Shown: positions 15,099-21,572 of the stretch, in pieces
How positions within the stretch are numbered: the stretch's first letter is position 1
How the letters are laid out: every line of letters starts with the position of its first letter
Origin: DASUGM01 sp036274055
Lineage (GTDB): Bacteria > Acidobacteriota > Vicinamibacteria > Vicinamibacterales > SCN-69-37
Direction: 5' to 3'
Assembly: GCA_036274055.1 (NCBI GenBank)
Contig: DASUGM010000295.1
Coordinates: 1-25,464 of the forward strand
Length of the DNA: 25,464 nucleotides
The notes under the pieces: model-generated
Databases searched by the model: none
Told to the model about the DNA's origin: nothing
Seen by the model: only the letters and a program-made list of their open reading frames with translations
Program-made: the position numbers and the translations under genes

Positions 15099-16261
15099 TC
15101 GGCGTAGAGAAGGAACTTCCGCCGCGCCGTTTCGAACCCGGCAACGCCGGCCGACCATGACGTTGCGATTGCCTGCGCACTCTCGCCGCGCTGCAGCCGC
15201 TCGCGGAGATCCGCGGATCCGTAGAGGATGTCGATCGGCATCTTGTCGTGTTCGTACTCGTACGGGGGCTCCTTCCACGCGAATCGATTCGGCCCGGCGG
15301 CGCGAAATGCCTCGATCAGCGCGACGCCCACCGCCACCGGCCGGAACGCATCGCGATCGAGGACGTGAATCTGACAACCGCCGCACGGGATGCCGGCGTG
15401 CTTGTGGAAGGTGGGCTGGAACAACGCCGGCCGGAAATAGACGCCCGGCAGTTGGCGGGCGTTCAACGCTGCGCAGAATGCCTCGGGCTCAACCCACGGC
15501 GCGCCGACGAGCTCGAACGGACGGGTCGTCCCCCGGCCCTCGGACACGTTGGTGCCTTCGAAGAGCACCGTGCCGGGATACACGATCGCGCTGTCGAGCG
15601 TCGGGATGTTAGGCGACGGCAGCACCCACGGCAGTCCGGTGCCGTCGTACCAGGTGTCGCGCGTCCAGCCCTCCATCTTGACGACTTCAAGCTTGGCGCC
15701 CAGACCGAATTCTTCGTTGAACAGGCGCGCCAGCTCGCCGATGGTCATGCCGTGCCGCATCGGAATCGGAAACTGTCCGACGAACGATTCGAAACCGGGC
15801 TCGAGCATCGGGCCTTCGACGTGGGTGCCGCCGATCGGGTTCGGCCGGTCGCAGACGATGACCGGCAGCCCATGATGGCGCGCGGCGACGAGGCAATTCG
15901 CCATTGTGTAGATGTAGGTGTAGATCCGCGTGCCGACGTCCTGCAGATCGATGACGAACGCGTCGAGCCCGGCGACCATCTCCGCCGTCGGCACCCGCGT
16001 CTCGCTGTAGAGCGAATAGACCGGCACGCGGCGCTTCTCATCGCGCGCGTGCGGGGTTTCGATCATGTTCTCCTGCAGATCCGACCGAAACCCGTGCTGC
16101 GGCCCAAAGATCGCGCCGACGGTGACGCCGGCCGCCGCGGCGCGATCGACGACGTGCACGAACTGCGCGTCGATCGAGGCCGGATTGCTCACCATGCCGA
16201 CCGTGCGCCCCTTGATCAGGCCGCGGTCAAATAACACGTCGGAGGCCAGGCGCACGGCCAT
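15095..16261 (-). CDS. NamZ-like DUF1343 protein (exo-beta-N-acetylmuramidase family)
   Basis: 388 residues from the ATG at 16261. Conserved blocks are GPQHGFRSDLQENM (53-66), DLQDVGTRIYTYIYTM (105-120), DRPNPIGG, and VSEGRGTTRPFE. Characterised members are exo-N-acetylmuramidases that trim MurNAc from peptidoglycan fragments, and usually carry a signal peptide. None is seen here: the family domain begins almost at the first residue, so the product would be cytoplasmic or the true 5' end is lost. The ATG is the last three bases of repeat R8. A longer reading from 16294 would start in the repeat as MQSQIANYKSQM and is not favoured. It is coupled to the SRPBCC gene. Confidence 0.87.
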   Translation of the reverse strand: MAVRLASDVLFDRGLIKGRTVGMVSNPASIDAQFVHVVDRAAAAGVTVGAIFGPQHGFRSDLQENMIETPHARDEKRRVPVYSLYSETRVPTAEMVAGLDAFVIDLQDVGTRIYTYIYTMANCLVAARHHGLPVIVCDRPNPIGGTHVEGPMLEPGFESFVGQFPIPMRHGMTIGELARLFNEEFGLGAKLEVVKMEGWTRDTWYDGTGLPWVLPSPNIPTLDSAIVYPGTVLFEGTNVSEGRGTTRPFELVGAPWVEPEAFCAALNARQLPGVYFRPALFQPTFHKHAGIPCGGCQIHVLDRDAFRPVAVGVALIEAFRAAGPNRFAWKEPPYEYEHDKMPIDILYGSADLRERLQRGESAQAIATSWSAGVAGFETARRKFLLYAE

Positions 16262-16505
16262 TTGCGATTTGTAATTTGCAATTTGCGATTGCATTTTCTG
16301 TTTGGCTATTGGCTATTGCTACTGGCTATTGGCTTATTGCGCCCAGCACGCAGTCCGGAGCACGCAGCCCGGGCATCCAGAGTAATCAACCCGTCCAATG
16401 GCAAATCTCCCAATAGAAAATGCAATATCAAATAGCAAATAGCAATCAGCAAATAGCCCAATCGAAAATGCAATCGCAAATTGCAAATTGCAAATTACAA
16501 ATCGC
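16259..16505. repeat. R8: perfect inverted heptamer-array arms around a GC-rich spacer
   Basis: The left arm begins at the NamZ-like start codon, with 16264-16298 exactly matching the complement of 16464-16505 apart from one extra 7-bp unit (AATTTGC on the complement) in the right arm. Both arms continue inwards with looser CTATTGG/CAATAGC words. A GC-rich spacer at about 16337-16376 has two GCACGCAG units. The outer ends carry the same ATTTGCGATTTGTAATTTGC-type sequence as R5 and R9. Confidence 0.9.
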
Positions 16506-16510
16506 GCCGC

Positions 16511-17026
16511 TCAGCGCCCTCGCAAGCGATCCGAGAGGTGGACGATGAGCAGCGCATCGGTGTAGCTATTTGTTTGAAGGTGTACATGCGCGTCCTGCCC
16601 GGCGACGACGAGCGCGACGTCGCGTCCGGCGCGCATCACCTGGCGGATGCGATGCCACGGCCAGGCCTGGACCTTGCCGCCGGCGAAGATGCATCGCTCC
16701 GACGTCAGGAATAACCGTCCTGGGACGCCGACGTCGGCGACCAGCGTCACCGGCGCGGTGAAATGACAGGCGTCGGCGCCGATGACGCGATGCTGCGTGG
16801 TGACGGTCGGCAGGGGCGCCGGTGCGGCGGTCAGCACCGCCTCCATCGCCTCGAGCATCTCGTCCTGTGCTTCGTGATCGACCGGGGAGTTCTGCGTGGC
16901 CAGCGCCGCGCGCAGCTGGGCGACCCCGCCGCTCGTGGGCGCGGCGGCCTCGCGCTCCGCGTCACGCCACCATTGAACCTCGGCGGAAGGGGCTGCGCGG
17001 CGCCGGCGAAAGACGTTCCAGATCAC
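16511..17026 (-). CDS. PH/GRAM-like domain protein
   Basis: 171 residues from a GTG at 17026, 19 bp after the M56 stop; a longer open frame overlaps M56 in another frame and is rejected. The N-terminal third is charged and helical (FRRRRAAPSAEVQWWRDAERE). The C-terminal 90 residues have the pattern of a bacterial PH/GRAM domain: VTLVADVGVPGRLFLTSERCIFAGGKVQAW, then PWHRIRQVMRAGRDVALVVAG, ending in a helix (TNSYTDALLIVHLSDRL). There is no transmembrane segment. It is co-directional with the BlaI and M56 genes and may be a cytoplasmic regulator or adaptor. No precise function can be assigned. Confidence 0.7.
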   Translation of the reverse strand: MIWNVFRRRRAAPSAEVQWWRDAEREAAAPTSGGVAQLRAALATQNSPVDHEAQDEMLEAMEAVLTAAPAPLPTVTTQHRVIGADACHFTAPVTLVADVGVPGRLFLTSERCIFAGGKVQAWPWHRIRQVMRAGRDVALVVAGQDAHVHLQTNSYTDALLIVHLSDRLRGR

Positions 17027-17045
17027 GCGCGGACGGTGGCGGTGG

Positions 17046-17990
17046 TCAGGGGAGAAACTGCACGACCGCTTCGACCAGCGTGTGCACCGCCTGCAGGGTG
17101 AGCAGACAGACCGCGATCGTGAGCGCCGCGCCAGCGCGCCAGACGAAGGGCGGCAGCGTCGTCGCCACAACCGGGTCAGCGAGCAGCCGCCGGACGCGGC
17201 CTTCGATGTTCTCGCCCCGGTAGAGCGCACTGGCCGGCAGCGGCGGCAGCGCCGGCGCCGCGTGGGCGATGCGGGCGACGCGCACCAGCGCCTGGGCCAG
17301 CGCGACGCGTCCGGTCGCGCCCAACTGGCCGGCGGCGTCGTCGGCGGCTTCTTCGGTCGCGTCGTGCCAGTCCTGCTGGAAGCGCCGCGCGATTGGCAGC
17401 CACGACAGGACGTCCGGAGCAGCGGAAATCAGGGCGCGGCGGAGGTTGTCGCGCCGCGCGATGTGGCCTTGCTCGTGCGCGAGGATGGCCGCCAGCTCTT
17501 CGGCGGAGCACGCGTCGAGCACCGGTCGCGCGATCACCAGGGCCGGGCGCCGCGCGCCGACCACGGCGACGATGGGAAACGCCGTCTCGACCCGGTACGC
17601 GGGGATGTCGACGCCGGGAATGTCGATTGGCTGCGCGCCGGTCATCCACAGCCGGCGCAGCTGCCAGGTCTTCAGCCACATCGACGCCGCGCGTCCGATC
17701 GAGACGATGCCGAGCAGTGCGGCACCGAGCGCGATGACCTTCGGCGCGACGCCATAGGACTCCAGCCACTGGCGCTGTTCGAAGATGTAGAACGAGATCG
17801 AGGCCGTCGTCATCGCGCCGAACGCGAACACCGACGGCAGCATCCGCAGCCGATAGAGCCGCGTGGCGCGCATGTCGTCGCGCGCGCTGGCGGTACGGCG
17901 CCAGAGCCACGGCACGAGCGGCGTGACCAGCAGCCCGGCGACGAAATACGTCGCCAGCGCGATCACGACCAATCGGAGTTCGAACGTCAC
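17046..17990 (-). CDS. M56 family membrane metallopeptidase (BlaR1-type)
   Basis: 314 residues from a GTG overlapping the BlaI gene by 4 bp (GTGA). Four hydrophobic helices are visible (about 5-30, 53-71, 83-105 and near the C-terminus). The zinc motif is HEQGH (His172, Glu173, His176), followed by RRDNLRR, and the likely third ligand is in ATEEAADD (about Glu214). Homologs sense a signal and cut or trigger cutting of a BlaI-type repressor; in beta-lactam resistance systems the sensor has an extra penicillin-binding domain, which this protein lacks. Here the signal is unknown. Confidence 0.92.
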   Translation of the reverse strand: MTFELRLVVIALATYFVAGLLVTPLVPWLWRRTASARDDMRATRLYRLRMLPSVFAFGAMTTASISFYIFEQRQWLESYGVAPKVIALGAALLGIVSIGRAASMWLKTWQLRRLWMTGAQPIDIPGVDIPAYRVETAFPIVAVVGARRPALVIARPVLDACSAEELAAILAHEQGHIARRDNLRRALISAAPDVLSWLPIARRFQQDWHDATEEAADDAAGQLGATGRVALAQALVRVARIAHAAPALPPLPASALYRGENIEGRVRRLLADPVVATTLPPFVWRAGAALTIAVCLLTLQAVHTLVEAVVQFLP

Positions 17991-18418
17991 GGCCGTTTGG
18001 GATCGACTTCGGCGCGACGCGCGCGCACGAGCCCTTCGAGTTCGTCGAGCAGGTCGTCGTCCTTGTCGCCGACCGCCTGAACGAAGAAGGAGAGCAGCGG
18101 CGTCAACTGCGAGCCGTCGGCGCTGAATGCGATGCGCAGCGCGTCAGCCGCGCGCGCCGAGTCGAACTCGGGGCGCGACAGCCTGGGCTGGTAGAAAAAC
18201 GCCCGCCCCTGCTTGGTGCGCAGCAGCACATTCTTGCGATGCAGGCGATCGAGCGTCGTCATCAGCGTGGTGTACGCGATTTCAGGAAACGCGGGCTGCA
18301 AATCGCGCACCGAGGCGGCGCTCGACCGGGCCCACAGGGCCTCCAGCACGCGCCATTCGAGCGGACCCAGCCGGCGTTGCGCCTGCGGGTCGGTCAGTCC
18401 AGAAAGCCAGGCAGTCAT
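17987..18418 (-). CDS. BlaI/MecI/CopY-type transcriptional repressor
   Basis: 143 residues. The winged-helix domain (about 18-85) has RRLGPLEWRVLEALW, a recognition helix IAYTTLMTTLDRLHRKNVL and a wing ending FFYQP. The C-terminal part (about 85-125) would form the dimer region and protease target site. It normally binds an inverted operator upstream of its own operon, with release after cleavage by the M56 partner. It starts 14 bp after fdhD, and a TAAACT box overlaps the fdhD stop 11 nt before its ATG, so it may have its own promoter. It overlaps the M56 gene at its end. Confidence 0.92.
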   Translation of the reverse strand: MTAWLSGLTDPQAQRRLGPLEWRVLEALWARSSAASVRDLQPAFPEIAYTTLMTTLDRLHRKNVLLRTKQGRAFFYQPRLSRPEFDSARAADALRIAFSADGSQLTPLLSFFVQAVGDKDDDLLDELEGLVRARRAEVDPKRP

Positions 18419-18429
18419 CAGTAATCGGG

Positions 18430-18435
18430 AGTTTA
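18430..18435 (-). promoter_or_regulatory. -10-like TAAACT overlapping the fdhD stop codon
   Basis: On the minus strand TAAACT uses the TAA stop of fdhD and ends 11 nt before the BlaI-type ATG. A promoter here would make the regulator operon start independently of fdhD. Only a hexamer is visible. Confidence 0.3.
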
Positions 18436-19227
18436 CCGGATCCTTTCAAAGCCCGCATAGGCGTTGAACCGGCCGTCGCGGGCGAAGCCAATCAGGGTCA
18501 AGCCCGCCGACCGCGCCGCGGCGACGGCGAGGTCGCTCGGGGCGCCGACCGCGACCACGGCGGCCACTCCGGCGACCGCCGCCTTCTGCACGATCTCGTA
18601 AGCGACGCGGCCGCTGACGGCGAGCAGGCTGGTGGTTGCGGGCATCAAATCGGCGGCGAGGGCGGCACCGATGACCTTGTCGACGGCGTTGTGGCGGCCG
18701 ACGTCCTCGCGCACGATTCGAACCTGGCCGTCGGCATCGCACAACGCCGCGGCATGCAAGCCGCCGGTCTCGGCAAACACCGTCTGGCCGATGCGCAAGG
18801 CGGCAGGCAAGCGAGCGATCATCTCGCGCGACAGTGTGAGATCCGGTGGCGCGCCGCCGCGCCGATCGGCCCGTGTCATCTCGATCCGCCCGCACAGCCC
18901 GCAGGCGCTGGTCGTCAACGGCGCCCGTGCGGCGATCGTCGCGTCGAGGTCGACCGTCGGTGCGAGCGTGACGCGAGCGGTGTCGCCGAGGGCGATGTCG
19001 ACGATGTCGGCGGCGGCGCGGATGACGCCTTCGGCATAGAGAAATCCACGAATCAGATCGGCGTCGTCGCCGGGTGTGCGCATCAGCAGGCCGAGCGCGA
19101 CTTCGCGGCCGCCGCCAATCGTGAGCGTCACCGCGAGCGGCGCTTCGACCGCCACCAGATCCTGATCCTGACGGACGGCGCCGGCGCCGTGGCGCTGAAT
19201 CGGCGCGATGGCAACGCGATCAGTCAT
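18433..19227 (-). CDS. fdhD: Formate dehydrogenase accessory sulfurtransferase FdhD
   Basis: 264 residues. The conserved CxxC is CGLC (Cys109, Cys112) in TSACGLCGR. Other family blocks are IRGFLYAEGVI (about 59-69), TGGLHAAAL and REDVGRHNAVDKVIG, and VSGRVAYEIVQKA. FdhD passes sulfur from IscS-type desulfurase to the molybdenum cofactor needed by formate dehydrogenase. No formate dehydrogenase or cofactor gene is in the window, so its client lies elsewhere. The start overlaps the PLD-like gene's stop (ATGA, 19224-19227). Confidence 0.95.
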   Translation of the reverse strand: MTDRVAIAPIQRHGAGAVRQDQDLVAVEAPLAVTLTIGGGREVALGLLMRTPGDDADLIRGFLYAEGVIRAAADIVDIALGDTARVTLAPTVDLDATIAARAPLTTSACGLCGRIEMTRADRRGGAPPDLTLSREMIARLPAALRIGQTVFAETGGLHAAALCDADGQVRIVREDVGRHNAVDKVIGAALAADLMPATTSLLAVSGRVAYEIVQKAAVAGVAAVVAVGAPSDLAVAAARSAGLTLIGFARDGRFNAYAGFERIR

Positions 19228-20639
19228 GACTTGTGATTGTTCCGGCGGGTGATCGAGAGCGCTTCAACGAGGAAGGTCGCGCCGCCCCAGAGCGCCAGCG
19301 CCCCGATCGGCCACGCCACCGCGCGCGGCGTCAGGAATGCAACCAGCGCGACCGCGATCAGCATGACGAAGGCGATGACGAGCGGACGGCGCTCGAACGT
19401 TTCCAGCGAGCGATTGCCGGTGACCGCGGCGCCGAGGCTGCGGCCGACGCCGGTGACGGCGCGGACCATGCGGCGCGCCTGCCCGGGGCGGCCAATCGGT
19501 TTGATGAATCGCGGCAGCAGCAGCGTGCGCGGCCGTTCGAGCACGATCTCGGTGCAGCGCGACAGGTCCTCGAGGTAATGCGCTTCCATCGTCTTGGCGA
19601 TGCCGGCGTCCTCGATGGCAACGTCGAGTTCCCAATTGCCGATCCAGCTGTTGATGTTCAGGTTCGTCGAACCAATCCGGCTCCAGCGCGAGTCGGCGAC
19701 CGCCGTCTTGGCGTGGACCATTGTCCCGTTCCACTCGAACACCCGAACGCCGGCCTCGAGCAGCGGACGATACAGTGCTCGCGACGCCGGCAGCACCCAC
19801 CCGACGTCACTCGAGCTGGGCAACAGCAGCCGGACGTCGACGCCATCGAGCGCGGTCCGGCGCAGGGCCTCGATGTAGGCGCCGGTGCCGATGAAATACG
19901 CGTCGGTGATCCACAGCGTCCGTCGCGCCAGGGAGCTCACCAGCAAGTCGATTCGCAACAGATTCGCGGCGAACGGCTCGGTCGGGATCAGCCGCAGCAT
20001 GACGTCGCCCGCGGGCGGGACGCGATCTGGATCCGGCAGTGTATGCGCGTCAATGGTGCCGCCGACCAGCCGCCAGCTGTCCGCAAATGCCTGCTCGGCA
20101 AACGACACCGCTGGACCGGTGATCTCCACGCCCGTATCGCGCCACGGCTCGCGCTTCTTCGCCGGAATGCCTTCCCACATCTCACCGATGCACAGACCTG
20201 AAATGAACGCGACCCGGCTGTCGACGGTGATCAGCTTGCGATGGTTGCGCCGCAACCACCCGAGCGCTGCGCTCAGCGTCGGCCGGTTGAACGCGCGCAC
20301 CTCGCCGCCGGCGGCGACCAGCGGCCGGAAGATGCCGAACAGGGGCGCGCTGCCGCACCCGAACCAGTCGTAGGCGACGCGCACGGTGACGCCCTCGCGC
20401 GCTTTTCTCGCCAGCAGGTCGACGAAGCGCCGCCCGGTGCGATCGCGGTGGACGATGTACATCTCCATGTGCACGGTCGAGGTCGCGCTTTCGATGGCGC
20501 GTTCCCACGCCGGGTAGTTCTCGGCCGCGTCCCGCAACACCCGCACCGCGTTGCCGCCGACGAGCGGTGCGCCCGCCGCGCGCGAGAACATCTGATCCGC
20601 GACGGCTCGCAACGACGGGGTCGGGCGGGGCAATGACAT
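19224..20639 (-). CDS. Phospholipase D-type cardiolipin synthase-like protein
   Basis: 471 residues with two HKD motifs: His133-x-Lys135-x4-Asp140 (NHRKLITVD) and His309-x-Lys311-x4-Asp316 (VHAKTAVAD), each followed by the G-S-T-N type segment (second copy IGSTNLN). The N-terminus lacks the transmembrane helices of ClsA, and the C-terminus has two helices (about 418-436 and 440-458), an atypical position. The family joins phosphatidylglycerol molecules to form cardiolipin. The ATG is the end of repeat R9. It is coupled to fdhD by ATGA, which seems fortuitous. Confidence 0.9.
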   Translation of the reverse strand: MSLPRPTPSLRAVADQMFSRAAGAPLVGGNAVRVLRDAAENYPAWERAIESATSTVHMEMYIVHRDRTGRRFVDLLARKAREGVTVRVAYDWFGCGSAPLFGIFRPLVAAGGEVRAFNRPTLSAALGWLRRNHRKLITVDSRVAFISGLCIGEMWEGIPAKKREPWRDTGVEITGPAVSFAEQAFADSWRLVGGTIDAHTLPDPDRVPPAGDVMLRLIPTEPFAANLLRIDLLVSSLARRTLWITDAYFIGTGAYIEALRRTALDGVDVRLLLPSSSDVGWVLPASRALYRPLLEAGVRVFEWNGTMVHAKTAVADSRWSRIGSTNLNINSWIGNWELDVAIEDAGIAKTMEAHYLEDLSRCTEIVLERPRTLLLPRFIKPIGRPGQARRMVRAVTGVGRSLGAAVTGNRSLETFERRPLVIAFVMLIAVALVAFLTPRAVAWPIGALALWGGATFLVEALSITRRNNHKS

Positions 20640-20723
20640 TTGCGATGGGTAATTTGCGATTTGCGATTGCTATTGTGAGATTGGCGATTGGCGATTGCTA
20701 TTTGTTATTGGAGATTGGATTGG
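20636..20723. repeat. R9: single-arm GCGATTG/GCGATTT heptamer array
   Basis: About 88 bp of GCGATTT, GCGATTG and CTATTG words lie between the PLD-like start and the lipoprotein end, with the same ATTTGCGAT...TAATTTGC end as R5 and R8. It supplies both the ATG of the PLD-like gene and the last 16 codons and stop of the lipoprotein gene. No second inverted arm is visible. Confidence 0.85.
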
Positions 20724-21560
20724 TTCCTGCCGTTGGATGAGCCACTGGCGCACCAGCCCGACCACGCCGCCCGCGCCGGCCGAGCCGATGTGCTTCGCGC
20801 GCCGTGCGACGTAGTCGCGGTAGACGGCGTCGACGCGTGCCGCGAGCGCGCGGTCCTCGTCATTCGTGACGTGGCCCTTCTCGACCGCATAGACGAACCG
20901 GCGTTCACCAGCAAACGTCGGCAGTGAGACAAAGTCACGTGCCGTGAATTGCTTCGTCGCTTTCTCGTCGTCGGCGGCTTTGGCAAAAAAGTCGACCGCG
21001 TAGTCCGGATAGCCGAAGAAGTAGCCGTAGCCGCGCAGCCGGGCGGTGGTCTGGTCGTACTCGACGGCGAGCAGCGCCTCCGTGGGATCGGCTGACGGCG
21101 TCAGTCCGTATGGCGAGAAGAAGCTGCTGCGCCGGCCAATCAGCGCGCGAAGCGCGCGGGTATTGACGACGACGCCCTCGAGCGGCCGGGCTCCGTCGTA
21201 GACCGCCGAAAAATGATGCAGACGAGCGACCAGGCGATCGCCGCAGGTCCACGCCGCCAGAATCTGGCGGACGACTTCGGCGTCGGCGACGTCGGGCGAC
21301 GCCACCTTGATTTGCATCGATACGAATCCGCTGCTCATCGGCTTGATATCGCTGGCGATGGTGTAGAGCGCTTCGCTGTCGAGGGCCTTGAGCAACATCT
21401 CGTCGGCGCGCGGCCGCAGCGCCGCCGGCAGACGTTCGAACGGGAAGCACTCCGCCGCCGCGATCGCCGGCGCCGCCGCCGGGGTGACGACCGCCGGCGC
21501 GCGCGGCGCACAGGCCGCGACCGCGAGTGCGATCGCGACCAACGGCGCTCGGCGACACAT
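20670..21560 (-). CDS. Predicted lipoprotein of unknown function
   Basis: 296 residues. A signal peptide ends in a lipobox VAAC (Cys17), followed by an Ala/Pro-rich linker, so the protein is probably anchored to the outer or inner membrane facing the periplasm. I do not recognise the domain; notable segments are a two-Cys pair (Cys38, Cys107 region), HHFSAVYDGARPLEGV and GYGYFFGYPDYAVDFFAKAADDEK, which has the look of a secreted alpha/beta protein. The last 16 residues (IQSPITNSNRQSPISQ) are encoded by repeat R9 and are unlikely to be ancestral. It starts 12 bp after the two-domain M16 gene, probably in one operon. Confidence 0.8.
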   Translation of the reverse strand: MCRRAPLVAIALAVAACAPRAPAVVTPAAAPAIAAAECFPFERLPAALRPRADEMLLKALDSEALYTIASDIKPMSSGFVSMQIKVASPDVADAEVVRQILAAWTCGDRLVARLHHFSAVYDGARPLEGVVVNTRALRALIGRRSSFFSPYGLTPSADPTEALLAVEYDQTTARLRGYGYFFGYPDYAVDFFAKAADDEKATKQFTARDFVSLPTFAGERRFVYAVEKGHVTNDEDRALAARVDAVYRDYVARRAKHIGSAGAGGVVGLVRQWLIQRQEPIQSPITNSNRQSPISQ

Positions 21561-21572
21561 GGTGACGCTACG

